Source of the DNA: Novosphingobium sp. G106
Lineage (GTDB): Bacteria > Pseudomonadota > Alphaproteobacteria > Sphingomonadales > Sphingomonadaceae
DNA: 64,000 nucleotides
Assembly (NCBI RefSeq): GCF_019075875.1
Contig: NZ_JAHOOZ010000004.1
Coordinates: 124,001-188,000 of the forward strand
Reading direction: 5' to 3'
Shown here: one piece after another, positions 53,569-62,951 of the stretch
Layout: each line of letters begins with the position of its first letter
Position numbering within the stretch: position 1 is the first letter of the stretch
Translations under genes and position numbers: made by a program
Notes under the pieces: model-generated
What the model was told of the DNA's origin: nothing
The model's input: the letters and a program-made list of their open reading frames with translations, nothing else
Database searches by the model: none

Positions 53569-55934
53569 AGTGCCACCCGATTGAGGCGGAGCGCGTTGGT
53601 GACCACGCTGACCGAGGACAATGCCATCGCCGCCGCCGCGATGATCGGGGAGAGCAGGATGCCGAAGATCGGGTAGAGCAGACCCGCCGCTATCGGAACC
53701 CCGGCAGCGTTGTAGATGAATGCGAAGAACAGGTTCTGCCGGATGTTGGACATTGTCGCCTCACTCAGCCGGCGCGCGCGGACAATGCCGTTAAGGTCGC
53801 CTTTCAGCAGGGTCACGCCAGCGCTTTCAATCGCGACATCGGTGCCGGAGCCCATCGCGATACCGACATCGGCGGCAGCGAGGGCCGGCGCGTCGTTGAC
53901 CCCGTCGCCGGCCATCGCGACGATGCGCCCTTCGCCCTTCAATCGCGCGACAACCGCGCTTTTCTGGTCCGGCAGCACTTCGGCTTCGACTTCGTCGATC
54001 CCGAGCTTGCGCCCGACCGCTTGCGCCGTGGTGCGATTGTCGCCCGTCAGCATCACGACCCTTATGCCCTCCTTGCGAAGCGCCGCGATGGCCTCGGCCG
54101 TCGTCGCCTTGATCGCATCGGCAATGGCGAGGATTCCGGCTGCCTGTCCGTCGATCCCGATGAAGATGGCGGTCGCGCCATCCTGGCGCAGTTCGTCCGC
54201 CTGCGGATCGAGTGCGCTGACGTCGATCCCGCTTTCTAACAGGAAACGGGCGTTGCCGAGTTTGATGCGCTTGCCGTCCACCGTGCCGATTGCGCCTTTG
54301 CCGGTCGGTGAATCAAAATCCGTGACTTCGGGAAGCACGATTCCCCTGTCCTTGGCAGCCGCAACAACTGCGAGCGCCAGCGGATGCTCGGACGCCCGTT
54401 CTACGCCTGCGGCGAGCCTCAGCAGTTCGCTCTCCTCATGACCAGGGGCAGAGACGATGCGGGTGACCGAGGGGCGCCCTTCGGTCAACGTCCCGGTCTT
54501 GTCGACAACCAATGTGTCGATCTTCTCCATCCGCTCCAGGGCCTCGGCATTCTTGATGAGGACGCCGAACCCTGCGCCCCGGCCGATTCCGACCATGATC
54601 GACATCGGCGTCGCAAGCCCCAAGGCGCAGGGGCAGGCAATGATGAGGACGGCGACGGCGGCGATCAGGCCATGGGCGAGGCGTGGCTCCGGCCCCCAGA
54701 TACCCCACGCACCAAAGGCAATGAGCGCGATCAGCAGGACAGCGGGCACGAACCATCCCGCGACCTGGTCGGCCAGGCGCTGGATAGGCGCGCGTGAACG
54801 CTGTGCATCCGCGACCATCTGGACAATGCGCGCCAGCATCGTGTCGCGGCCCACCTTCTCGGCGCGGATGACGAGCGCGCCGCTCTGGTTGATCGTTCCA
54901 CCGATGACAGCGTCGCCGAGCGCCTTCGTGACCGGCATCGATTCTCCCGTCACCATCGACTCGTCGAGCGAGGATCGGCCCTCCTCGACCTTGCCATCGA
55001 CCGGCACCTTTTCGCCCGGTCGAACACGGAGACGATCGCCGACGGCGACCTGGTCGAGCGACACTTCCTCGTCATCCCCGTTCGCGCCAATGCGGCGCGC
55101 GGTCTTGGGCGCGAGGTTGAGCAGCGCCTTGATGGCGCCCGAGGTCCGTTCGCGGGCGCGCAGTTCGAGTACCTGACCCAGCAGCACGAGGACGGTGATG
55201 ACCGCAGCCGCTTCGAAATAGACCGCGACCGACCCATCGGCCGCGCGGAAGGCCCGTGGAAAGGTCGAAGGGACAAGGGTCGCGACCACGCTGTAGCCCC
55301 AGGCGACGCCGGTCCCCATCGCGATCAGCGTGAACATGTTGAGGTTACGCGTGCGAAGCGAAGCCCAGCCGCGCTCGAAGAAAGGCCAGCCCGCCCACAA
55401 AACGACGGGTGTCGCAAGGACGAACTGGATCCAAGTCGATGTCGTCGGTGGTACGATGTGGTGGAGAGTGGAGAACAGATGTCCACCCATCTCGAGGAAT
55501 AGCACGGGCAGGCTAAGCGCGAGCGCAACCCAGAAGCGGCGGCTCATGTCCTTGAGCTCGGGGCTCGGCTCGCTGTCGGCCGTGACCATGGCAGGCTCCA
55601 GAGCCATGCCGCAGATTGGGCATGGCCCTGGATGATTCTGACGAATTTCCGGGTGCATGGGGCAGGTCCAGATCGCACCCGGTTCTGCGACCGCGGCCGT
55701 GTTGCCCTCGTCCGACAGATACCGCTTGGGGTCGGCGGCAAACTTGGTGCGACAGCCTGCGCTACAGAAATGATAGCCCTCGCCATCATGCGAGGCATGA
55801 TGAGGCGTTGCCGTCGGATCGACCATCATGCCGCAAACCGGATCCTTGGCCGTCTTCGCGTCCGTGCCGCCGCCGTGCTTGCCCGCGCAGCAGCCGTGTG
55901 CATCCGAATTGCTTGCAGAAACAGGGTCAGTCAC
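53565..55934 (-). CDS. copA: Cu(I)-exporting P1B-type ATPase with N-terminal YHS and heavy-metal-binding domains
   Basis: 789 residues. There is no classical GMxCxxC HMA domain. Instead the N-terminus has a CC/H-rich start ([10 protein letters not shown]), a YHS domain ([18 protein letters not shown] ... [16 protein letters not shown]) and a second [20 protein letters not shown] module. Core: eight membrane helices, the CPC metal site in [24 protein letters not shown] phosphorylation Asp, TGES, and [20 protein letters not shown]. It exports Cu(I) from the cytoplasm. Promoter with CueR dyad upstream. Confidence 0.96.
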   Translation of the reverse strand: MTDPVSASNSDAHGCCAGKHGGGTDAKTAKDPVCGMMVDPTATPHHASHDGEGYHFCSAGCRTKFAADPKRYLSDEGNTAAVAEPGAIWTCPMHPEIRQNHPGPCPICGMALEPAMVTADSEPSPELKDMSRRFWVALALSLPVLFLEMGGHLFSTLHHIVPPTTSTWIQFVLATPVVLWAGWPFFERGWASLRTRNLNMFTLIAMGTGVAWGYSVVATLVPSTFPRAFRAADGSVAVYFEAAAVITVLVLLGQVLELRARERTSGAIKALLNLAPKTARRIGANGDDEEVSLDQVAVGDRLRVRPGEKVPVDGKVEEGRSSLDESMVTGESMPVTKALGDAVIGGTINQSGALVIRAEKVGRDTMLARIVQMVADAQRSRAPIQRLADQVAGWFVPAVLLIALIAFGAWGIWGPEPRLAHGLIAAVAVLIIACPCALGLATPMSIMVGIGRGAGFGVLIKNAEALERMEKIDTLVVDKTGTLTEGRPSVTRIVSAPGHEESELLRLAAGVERASEHPLALAVVAAAKDRGIVLPEVTDFDSPTGKGAIGTVDGKRIKLGNARFLLESGIDVSALDPQADELRQDGATAIFIGIDGQAAGILAIADAIKATTAEAIAALRKEGIRVVMLTGDNRTTAQAVGRKLGIDEVEAEVLPDQKSAVVARLKGEGRIVAMAGDGVNDAPALAAADVGIAMGSGTDVAIESAGVTLLKGDLNGIVRARRLSEATMSNIRQNLFFAFIYNAAGVPIAAGLLYPIFGILLSPIIAAAAMALSSVSVVTNALRLNRVAL

Positions 55935-55960
55935 AGGCTCGTCTCCTTATCGACGAAAAG

Positions 55961-55992
55961 CGATCTGGGGTCTGACATCGTGTCAGGGTCAA
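55961..55992 (-). promoter_or_regulatory. MerR/CueR-type promoter of copA-cueR
   Basis: On the minus strand TTGACC (rc of 55987-55992) is followed by the perfect dyad CTGACA-CGA-TGTCAG (55972-55986) and, after a spacer of 19-20 bp, a weak -10 (AGATCG/CAGATC). An overlong spacer filled by a dyad is the hallmark of MerR-family activated promoters. It lies 27-58 bp before the copA start. Confidence 0.8.
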
Positions 55993-56037
55993 GCCCGCCT
56001 CACATATTTTTTGCGTGGCAGACCCTGCGCTGCCGCG

Positions 56038-56925
56038 TCAGCCGGACAACAGATTGTGGATGGCCGTCGCGGCCTTAGCCGCCTGACCTGCCGCAACAGC
56101 AATTTGATCCAGCCCTTCAACCATGTCGCCGGCAGCGAACAGGCCACCGACCGTCGTTTGCTGGTGCTCATCGACGACGATGCAACCTGCTGGGCTCAGC
56201 TCCGCGCCAACCATTCGCGCCAATTCCGAGCGAGGGGCGGTTCCGAGGGCAACATAAAGGGTGTCGAAATGGAGCAATTGGCCATCGGCCAAATGGGCGA
56301 GGAGGATTTCCCCATCGATCGACAAATCTTGAACCGGGGCGCGTTCGACGGCAATATCGCCTCGGGCCAGATCTGCCGTCTCGGCTACCGACAATTGCGA
56401 ACTGTCTTGCGCGAGCAATGTCACAGTGTCGCTATAGTGGCGAACGAACAGAGCCTCTGCCGCACCATGGTCGGAGCAGCCCAACACGGCCACTCGCTTG
56501 CCGCGGACCTCATAGCCGTCGCAGATCGGGCAATAGCGTACCAGTCCTTGGGCGACGCCTCGATCATGCGTTTCCTGCGCCATTCGCGGTCGATGATTTA
56601 TCACGCCTTGAGCAAGCAATATTGTCCGTGCGCTGAAAGTCTTGGCATTCGTATCGACGACGAAACCTGTCCCGACCCGGTCGATGCGATCGACGACCCC
56701 AGTGGCCAATTCGGCACCGTACTGGGCGGCATGTCGATGCATACGGACAAGCAGATTTTCACCAGAGATACCGTCTGGAAAACCGAGGAGGTTATGTGTC
56801 GTCGGGATGCGGGTGGCGCGGCCATCGCCAGCATCAATGACCAGCGTAGAACGCAGAAACCGGGCCAGATAGGTGGCTGCTGTCAGCCCCGCGGGGCCGC
56901 CTCCGATGATTACGCAGTCGTACAT
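56038..56925 (-). CDS. Thioredoxin reductase-like NAD(P)/FAD oxidoreductase
   Basis: 295 residues from ATG at 56925 (MYDCVIIGGGPAGLTAATYL), which places the FAD GxGxxG motif at the start; the 15 residues upstream in the frame are unlikely. Active-site CPICDG near residue 140 resembles CxxC of thioredoxin reductases, NAD-binding VAVLGCSDHGAAEA, and FAD-binding GLFAAGDMVEGLDQIA. It probably reduces a dithiol protein or metal-stressed thiol. It lies beside copA; a role in copper stress is inferred. Confidence 0.9.
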   Translation of the reverse strand: MYDCVIIGGGPAGLTAATYLARFLRSTLVIDAGDGRATRIPTTHNLLGFPDGISGENLLVRMHRHAAQYGAELATGVVDRIDRVGTGFVVDTNAKTFSARTILLAQGVINHRPRMAQETHDRGVAQGLVRYCPICDGYEVRGKRVAVLGCSDHGAAEALFVRHYSDTVTLLAQDSSQLSVAETADLARGDIAVERAPVQDLSIDGEILLAHLADGQLLHFDTLYVALGTAPRSELARMVGAELSPAGCIVVDEHQQTTVGGLFAAGDMVEGLDQIAVAAGQAAKAATAIHNLLSG

Positions 56926-57242
56926 GCCTGCCTTTCGCTGACCTCGGTCGTCACTGATATTACGCGGCACGCCGCTTCTTCCCTCGAAAGCGTGTGCGTT
57001 CTTCGAAAAAAAGCGGTGGGTCGTGAGGGGTAAACCCCGTCGCTGCGTAAATTCAGATGAAGCCCATCGCCAAGCAGGATGGACAGCTCAGGTGCCCACG
57101 GGTCGCAGCGTGGCGCGGGGGCGAGCGGATGTGGGGAAGACAGATTGGAATAAGCCGATCGCGCTCCATGTCGCTCGCCCCGCAACAACCAAAGGTCGGA
57201 ACGTCAGGGGGCGACGACACCATCATCATCATCGGGGGAGAG

Positions 57243-57389
57243 ATGGATACCTACACCCCTTTTTGGTTTTTGATGGGCCAGGCGCTTTGGGTGATAATGG
57301 TTGTTGCGGGACCCACGCTGATACTCATGTTGGTGGTCGGGCTCATCACCTCCATGACCCAGGCCGCGACATCGAGCGCGCTTCCATGA
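57243..57389 (+). pseudogene. Short FliQ-like fragment
   Basis: 48 codons from ATG at 57243, preceded by GGGGAGAG. The sequence LWVIMVVAGPTLILMLVVGL followed by ITSMTQAAT resembles the N-terminal membrane helix and turn of FliQ (...APLLLVALVTGLIISILQAAT). The conserved second half (INEMTLSFIPK...) is replaced by SSALP and stop. No other flagellar gene is near. A genuine small membrane protein cannot be excluded. Confidence 0.45.
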
Positions 57390-57396
57390 AAACGGA

Positions 57397-58332
57397 TTAC
57401 ATCCCCGATGCAGGCGGGGCCAACAGTCCTAACCATGCAACGAGGGCTAGAATGACAAGAGCGCATGCAGTTTCAATGACGAGGCTGCGACGAAGTGTTC
57501 CTATCGCCGAGGATGTCTTGCCCGTTTCAATGGCTGCAGCGAGGGAGGGGGTCAGGAAGAAGCGGTTGGCGGCGGCCAGCATTAGCATGACGCCGAACAG
57601 TATCAGCTTTGCCACCAGCAGAAGGCCGTAGAGACTGGCAAAAAGGGAACCGAGCCTGGACGGTCCGATCAGGATCCAACTGTTAATGAAGCCCGACAGG
57701 ATAAGCAGCCCCACGACAGCCGATCCGACCTTCGCAAAGCCATCCAACGCCCGGTGAGAGAGGTGGATATGATGTATCGCCATGCGGGCGGCAGGGCGGA
57801 AAATAAGAAGGCAAAGGGCGAATAGTGCTCCTACCCATATGCCCGCGGCCCAAAGATGGGTGATGTCGGCGCCAACATGGATCCATCCCAATAAGCCTTC
57901 ATCGGCGGCGCCGTGACCCGTCCAGGCTAAAGTTGCCAGAGCGACAGCGGCGGTGGCTGACAGCGACCACAGGGCGAAAGTGGGGCGGCGCCATCCGACA
58001 ATGGAAAAATACAGCACAAGCAAGAGTGCCGCGATCCGTATTTGCCAGGCAGTGCCGATCGCCGTGCCCGATATCAAAAGATTGGTTGTAGCCCGGTCGA
58101 TTTGATCGATCGGCACGCCGCCCATCGAGGCCGCCAGGACCATCATGCCCAGGATCGATAGTCCGATGCCGGCAAGCGCGATCGTCGCCAACACCGAGCG
58201 GAAGCGCAGGACCGAGCCGGAAGCCCGCTCGGTCCCGCGCAACGTATAGAGGCCGAACATCGGCAACCCGAAGAGGAGCATGAGATCGAGGTAAAGCCCT
58301 AGCCTGACCGCGATCGCTATGATGTCCGGCAC
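57397..58332 (-). CDS. copD: Copper resistance membrane protein CopD
   Basis: 311 residues from GTG at 58332, 4 bp after the copC stop; a longer upstream frame overlaps copC and is not translated. Eight membrane helices. CopD-type features: helix with WQIRIAALLLVLYF, TGHGAADEG, GWIHVGADITHLWAAGIWVGAL with conserved His residues, and GFINSWILIGP. It works with periplasmic CopC in copper uptake into the cytoplasm or to membrane cuproproteins. Confidence 0.93.
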   Translation of the reverse strand: MPDIIAIAVRLGLYLDLMLLFGLPMFGLYTLRGTERASGSVLRFRSVLATIALAGIGLSILGMMVLAASMGGVPIDQIDRATTNLLISGTAIGTAWQIRIAALLLVLYFSIVGWRRPTFALWSLSATAAVALATLAWTGHGAADEGLLGWIHVGADITHLWAAGIWVGALFALCLLIFRPAARMAIHHIHLSHRALDGFAKVGSAVVGLLILSGFINSWILIGPSRLGSLFASLYGLLLVAKLILFGVMLMLAAANRFFLTPSLAAAIETGKTSSAIGTLRRSLVIETACALVILALVAWLGLLAPPASGM

Positions 58333-58336
58333 GGAC

Positions 58337-58717
58337 TTACTGGACCTTGAAGGTGTAGCTGCCCTGAATGCGATGGGTGTCGGCAGAGACGACGTGATAA
58401 TCGACCCTGTAGGTTCCAACCGGCAACGGCTTGGCAAGCGACGCGACGAGCGTCTTGCCGTCCGCACCCACGGTCGCCTTGACGCCGTTCATCTTCATGG
58501 GCCCCATTTTCATGCCGGGCATTTCCGTCATCGTCAGGTCGATCCCGGAAAATTGCGCGACAAGTGCTTCGGAAAAGACGAGCTGGATCCTTGTCGGGGC
58601 TGCGACGACGGCATTGGCCGCGGGCGTTGTGCTATCGAGCTTGGGGTGGGCCTGAACAGCGGTAGCGGCGAGGACAGACGCCGCCATGGCGACGGCAAAA
58701 ACTGTTTTACGAAACAT
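58337..58717 (-). CDS. copC: Periplasmic copper-binding protein CopC
   Basis: 126 residues from ATG at 58717, with GGAG 6 nt upstream (MFRKTVFAVAMAASVLAATAV). Cleavage before AHPKLD leaves the His next to the N-terminus, ligand of the Cu(II) site, with the DYHVVSADTHRI motif giving the partners. A Met-rich insert TEMPGMKMGPMKM at about 68-80 offers a Cu(I) site. Single domain, all beta. Forms an operon with copD. Confidence 0.95.
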   Translation of the reverse strand: MFRKTVFAVAMAASVLAATAVQAHPKLDSTTPAANAVVAAPTRIQLVFSEALVAQFSGIDLTMTEMPGMKMGPMKMNGVKATVGADGKTLVASLAKPLPVGTYRVDYHVVSADTHRIQGSYTFKVQ

Positions 58718-58939
58718 CGATTTCTCCATGGGCGGCGATACTGCCGACAGATCGAATTACGCATCGCGCGGCGCCATCCCTCATCAAGCAAGCAAGATTT
58801 CTTCAAATCCGGACGCCAGCGGGGTTTGCGCCGGAGATCTGCGTGGCTGATGAGGGATCAAAGCCTGTCATGCGTATGGTCAATTGGATGGGTGTGAAAA
58901 TCACCGGGATCCAGGGACGCTTCTGCTCGGGAGGACGCG

Positions 58940-59536
58940 ATGGCAAATTCGAGGAAGACATGGCTGCGCAAGCACTTCCCGAGCGTGGGCTTCATTGCCG
59001 CGACGGCGCTGGTCGGCGGAGCGCTGGTCGGGATCGTTGTATATGTCGGAGCCTATGACATAGGGGCCGATGCGCCGCACACCAAACCGGTTTATTGGCT
59101 CATAGAGCAGCTTCGTGATCGTTCGATCGCCGTCCGGTCTCGCAATGTGAGTGTCCCCGCCAACCTGATGGATCTAAAACGGCTGCAGAGCGGCGCGGGG
59201 CTTTACACCGAGATGTGCAGTGGCTGCCATCTCGGGCCGGGACTGGAAAAGTCGGAGATCAGCCAGGGTCTCTACCCCAGGGCTCCGGAGCTTTTTCGGG
59301 AGCAGCAGAGATCGCCAAAAGCGCAATTCTGGATCATCAAGCATGGGGTCAAGCTGACCGCGATGCCGGCTTGGGGTAAGACGCACAGCGACGAACTGAT
59401 CTGGGACATGGTGGCTTTCGTGCGGCAACTGCCACGTATGACGCCCGCCCAATATCAGGCGGCAATTGCCAGTGCGCCCGAAGACCATGACGCGATGATG
59501 AAGGATATGCCTGGCATGAAGAATATGATGCCCTAG
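58940..59536 (+). CDS. Membrane-anchored c-type cytochrome
   Basis: 198 residues. N-terminal membrane helix (SVGFIAATALVGGALVGIVV, about 15-34), then the haem motif C93-S-G-C96-H97, distal Met in AMPAWG, and typical DELIWDMVAFVRQLP helix. The C-terminal tail is Met/His/Asp-rich (HDAMMKDMPGMKNMMP), suggesting copper binding. ATG at 58940. It precedes the CnrYXH-like genes and may feed electrons related to copper or metal oxidation; partner unknown. Confidence 0.92.
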   Translation: MANSRKTWLRKHFPSVGFIAATALVGGALVGIVVYVGAYDIGADAPHTKPVYWLIEQLRDRSIAVRSRNVSVPANLMDLKRLQSGAGLYTEMCSGCHLGPGLEKSEISQGLYPRAPELFREQQRSPKAQFWIIKHGVKLTAMPAWGKTHSDELIWDMVAFVRQLPRMTPAQYQAAIASAPEDHDAMMKDMPGMKNMMP

Positions 59537-59677
59537 CGATGTGGCGTCTGCCCGGCAGTCGCCGTCGAGCTCTGCCCGCCATAGCTCAGTGCTTTGACGA
59601 AAAGACGGATAGAGGGGCAGGTGGGGAATCCGAGTCCAGCGCGGTGCGCCGGATTGAATGATGATTGGGATCTTACG

Positions 59678-59959
59678 ATGAATACAGACTTGGACGAGCT
59701 TTTGAGCCGCTTACGCAATGAACCGGGGCATCCGGGCCTGATCGGTCTGGAGGAGGAGGTGTTTCGACGCATTGCGGCATTGCCCCAGGTTTCGGCTGCT
59801 TCTCAACTCCGGTTCGGTGCAGTGGCCGCCTTTGGAGCAGTGCTGCTCGGTATTGCAAGCAACGGATTCACGCCGCCTGCCGAGGCCTCGGTTACACTTT
59901 CGCCATTCGGACCATCCAATCCGCTTGCCCCCTCGACGCTGCTGGCAGGCCCTCGGTGA
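59678..59959 (+). CDS. CnrY-like membrane anti-sigma factor
   Basis: 93 residues from ATG at 59678. Acidic/amphipathic N-terminus (MNTDLDELLSRLRNEPGHPG) that can wrap a sigma factor, a single membrane helix (about 46-63, FGAVAAFGAVLLGIA), short Pro/Ser-rich periplasmic end. Length and layout equal CnrY of Cupriavidus (about 95 residues). Function inferred from synteny: anti-sigma, sensor and ECF sigma in Y-X-H order with GTGA overlaps. Confidence 0.75.
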   Translation: MNTDLDELLSRLRNEPGHPGLIGLEEEVFRRIAALPQVSAASQLRFGAVAAFGAVLLGIASNGFTPPAEASVTLSPFGPSNPLAPSTLLAGPR

Positions 59960-60393
59960 AGCCGAAGCTGCTCTTTCTGGTCGCAATCGTCGCCTTTGTT
60001 GCGGCCGTTGCAGGGGTGTTCCTTGGTCGGTACTTCTTCCCGCAGCCCAAGGCAGCCGGCGTCGAACTCCACGACGTATTGCACAGCCAGCTCGATCTGG
60101 ACGACCGTCAGAAGGCCCAGATCGAGCTGCTCGAGCAGCGCTTCGCCGTGCGCCGACGCGCACTGGAGCTCGAAATGAGAGCAGACAATGCGCGTCTCGC
60201 ATCCGCGATCGAAATCGAACATGGTAACGGACCGCGTGTTGCGGCGGCCGTCGATCAGTCGCATCAGGCGATGGGCGAGCTGCAAAAGGAAACGCTCGGC
60301 CATATCTTCGCGATGCGTCAGATCTTGCGTCCTGATCAGGCCAAGACGTTCGATCAGGCGGTGGTACATGCGCTCACCGACGATGCACGGTGA
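59956..60393 (+). CDS. CnrX-like periplasmic metal sensor
   Basis: 145 residues from GTG at 59956 overlapping the preceding stop (GTGA). Membrane anchor at about 5-25, then an all-helical periplasmic domain of the CnrX/CpxP-Spy fold. H39, H43, E60, H116 and M120 match CnrX Ni/Co ligands H42, H46, E63, H119 and M123 with a constant offset of three. Overall length 145 against 148. This strongly suggests a Ni(II)/Co(II)-sensing subunit, even though the flanking genes are copper genes. Confidence 0.85.
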   Translation: MKPKLLFLVAIVAFVAAVAGVFLGRYFFPQPKAAGVELHDVLHSQLDLDDRQKAQIELLEQRFAVRRRALELEMRADNARLASAIEIEHGNGPRVAAAVDQSHQAMGELQKETLGHIFAMRQILRPDQAKTFDQAVVHALTDDAR

Positions 60394-60962
60394 GTCTGGA
60401 TCTTCGCGCGTGCTCGGACGGTGAACTTGCGGCGCTGACGCTCGCGGGTCGGCAGCCGGCCTTCGCTGAGATCATGCATCGGCACCAGTCAGCGATATTT
60501 CGACTGGTGCGCGGCCTCGTGGGGAATGCCGAGGACGCGCTTGACCTCACCCAGGACTGCTTCGTCTCCGCGTTCAGCCATCTGCGAAAATATGATGGCG
60601 CGCGACCGCTCCGGGCTTGGTTGTCCCGGATAGCGATCAACAAATGCCGTGACTGGCGCCGTCGCCAGAAGGTACGTCAGCTCTTCACGTTCAGTTTTGC
60701 CACTTCCGACGACGAGATTGAGCAAGTGCCGGATGAGGCTCCCTCCGCGCATGCCAGTGCTGGCTCAAAAATGGAGCTCAAGCGAATGGCCGCCGCAATC
60801 AGCGCGTTGCCGGCCTCGTTGCGAGAAGTTCTGCTGCTCCGCACCGTCGAAGGGCTGAGCCAGTCGGAAGCGGCAACTGCGCTCTCGATCAGCGGCAAGG
60901 CGGTCGAGACCCGCCTCTACCGTGCGCGGTCGCGCCTTACGGAAATCTTGGCCGAGGAATGA
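60390..60962 (+). CDS. CnrH-like ECF sigma factor
   Basis: 190 residues from GTG at 60390 overlapping the CnrX-like stop (GTGA). Region 2: FRLVRGLVGNAEDALDLTQDCFVSAFSHL (in part) and AWLSRIAINKCRDWRRR; region 4: LPASLREVLLLRTVEGLSQSEAATALSISGKAVETRLYRARSRL (in part). Typical ECF. Released from the CnrY-like anti-sigma when metal binds the CnrX-like sensor. Likely targets: its own unit, the cytochrome gene and perhaps copAB downstream. Confidence 0.92.
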   Translation: MSLDLRACSDGELAALTLAGRQPAFAEIMHRHQSAIFRLVRGLVGNAEDALDLTQDCFVSAFSHLRKYDGARPLRAWLSRIAINKCRDWRRRQKVRQLFTFSFATSDDEIEQVPDEAPSAHASAGSKMELKRMAAAISALPASLREVLLLRTVEGLSQSEAATALSISGKAVETRLYRARSRLTEILAEE

Positions 60963-61055
60963 GGGGTGCGCCCCGCTCGCGCGTAAGGAGAGAGAGATAC
61001 CGCGCTCGAGCGTCTTTGCGGACCCGGAGTGCTGCACGTCGAACAAGGAGATATT

Positions 61056-62951
61056 ATGCCCCCGGTATTGAACCGCCGCGACCTTTTCCGCGGCGCCGCG
61101 CTGACCGGCGGTGGTCTGGCTCTGTCGGCCTGGATGCCGGCATGGGCTAAGCCCGTTTCGGCCGGGATCGTGAAGCCGCTCCCGACCGTGACCGGCAACG
61201 ATATCACGCTCAAGATCGCGCATCAGATGATGATGATCGACGGCCGGGCAAGCCATGCCATCGGAATCAATGGCACTGTTCCTGCTCCCCTGATCCGTTT
61301 GCGTCAGGGCCAGACCGTGCGCCTGTCGGTGATCAATGATCTCGAGGAAGATAGCTCGATCCACTGGCATGGCCTGTTGGTGCCCTTCCAGTTCGATGGC
61401 GTGCCCGGGATCAGCTTCCCCGGCATCAAACCAAGGTCGACCTTCGTCTACGAGTTCCCCATCGTTCAGGCGGGCACATATTGGTATCATAGCCATTCGG
61501 GGCTGCAGGAGCAGATGGGCCATTATGGGCCGATCGTAATCGATCCTGAAGGCGAGGACACAATCCGCTCGGACCGCGAGCATGTCATCGTGCTCTCCGA
61601 CCATAGCCAGATGCACCCGCACGCGATTTTCCGGAAGCTCAAGCAGGTCGGCGGGGGCTATTTCAACTATCAGCGCCAAACGCTGGCCAGTCTCCTGGCC
61701 AAGGAAGACCAACCACTCAAGGAACGTCTCGACTGGGGCAATATGCGTATGGACCCGACCGACGTTTCCGATGTCACGGGTTCGACCTACACCTATCTCG
61801 TCAATGGGCATGGCCCGCAGGACAATTGGACTGCGCTTTTCCGGCCCGGCGAGCGCGTCCGGCTGCGTTTCGTCAACGCCTCTGCGATGACGACATTCAA
61901 TGTCAGGATTCCCGGCCTCAAATTTACGGTCGTTCAGGCCGACGGTCTCAATGTCAGGCCCGTCGAGGTCGATGAGTTCCAGATCGCGGTGGCCGAGACC
62001 TATGACGTCATCGTCACCCCGACCGACGATCGCGCCTATACGCTGGTCGGCGAATCCGTCGATCGGTCGGGCATGGCCCGCGCCACCCTGGCCCCGCGCG
62101 AAGGCATGTCGGCCGAAGTGCCGGCGCTCCGCAAACGCCCCCTCGCCAATATGAAAGACATGGGCATGGGGGATATGGACATGAGCGGCATGGAAGGCAT
62201 GGACCACTCAGCGATGGGACATGACATGTCGGCAAGCGGGGCCGCCGCGGGCGGTATGGCTGGAATGAACATGGAATCCGGGGCCTCGATGCCCGCAATG
62301 GACAAGCCGGCCGGTGGTTCGATGGCGAACATGCCTGGAATGGGTGCGCCTATCGGTGACGCGATGGGCGGCATGGCGATGGGCGGAATGGGCGGCATGA
62401 ATATGCGCGACGCCAGCAAAGCCCCGCAGGTCAAGATGGGGCCTGGTGTGCAGACGATTTCACCTATGCCGATGGATCGCACGGGAGAGCCCGGACAGGG
62501 CCTCGAAGATGTCGGGCACCGTGTTCTGGTCTATCGCGATCTCATGGCGGTCGACCGCAATCCCGACGTGCGGGCACCCGACCGGGCGATGGAAATCCAT
62601 CTGACCGGGAATATGGAACGCTATATGTGGTCATTCGACGGGGTGAAGCTCAGTGACAAGAGCGAGCCAATTCCGTTTATCGAAAACGAAAGGGTCCGCG
62701 TCACGCTCGTGAACGACACGATGATGTCGCACCCGATCCATCTTCATGGTCATTTTTTCGAGCTGGTGACGGGGCATGGCGAGTATTCACCGCGCAAGCA
62801 CACGGTCAATGTCGCGCCGGGGGGTAAGGTAAGTTTTGATCTCACCGCTAACGCTATCGGCGATTGGGCGTTCCACTGCCATATGCTCTACCACATGCAT
62901 GCCGGGATGATGCGCGTCGTCTCTGTCCGTCCCCGGGGAGATGGCGCATGA
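61056..62951 (+). CDS. copA: CopA/PcoA-type multicopper oxidase
   Basis: 631 residues from ATG at 61056, 5 nt after AAGGAG; an earlier in-frame ATG at 61029 lacks a good site. Tat signal NRRDLFRGAALTGGG. Three cupredoxin domains with type 2/3 sites HWHG, HSH, HPIHLHGHFFE and HCHMLYHMHAGM. A long Met-rich insert at about 370-450 (MGMGDMDMSGMEGMDHSAMG and onward) binds Cu(I). The periplasmic enzyme oxidises Cu(I) to Cu(II). The name CopA here is the PcoA-like oxidase, distinct from the P-type ATPase at 53565. Confidence 0.97.
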   Translation: MPPVLNRRDLFRGAALTGGGLALSAWMPAWAKPVSAGIVKPLPTVTGNDITLKIAHQMMMIDGRASHAIGINGTVPAPLIRLRQGQTVRLSVINDLEEDSSIHWHGLLVPFQFDGVPGISFPGIKPRSTFVYEFPIVQAGTYWYHSHSGLQEQMGHYGPIVIDPEGEDTIRSDREHVIVLSDHSQMHPHAIFRKLKQVGGGYFNYQRQTLASLLAKEDQPLKERLDWGNMRMDPTDVSDVTGSTYTYLVNGHGPQDNWTALFRPGERVRLRFVNASAMTTFNVRIPGLKFTVVQADGLNVRPVEVDEFQIAVAETYDVIVTPTDDRAYTLVGESVDRSGMARATLAPREGMSAEVPALRKRPLANMKDMGMGDMDMSGMEGMDHSAMGHDMSASGAAAGGMAGMNMESGASMPAMDKPAGGSMANMPGMGAPIGDAMGGMAMGGMGGMNMRDASKAPQVKMGPGVQTISPMPMDRTGEPGQGLEDVGHRVLVYRDLMAVDRNPDVRAPDRAMEIHLTGNMERYMWSFDGVKLSDKSEPIPFIENERVRVTLVNDTMMSHPIHLHGHFFELVTGHGEYSPRKHTVNVAPGGKVSFDLTANAIGDWAFHCHMLYHMHAGMMRVVSVRPRGDGA

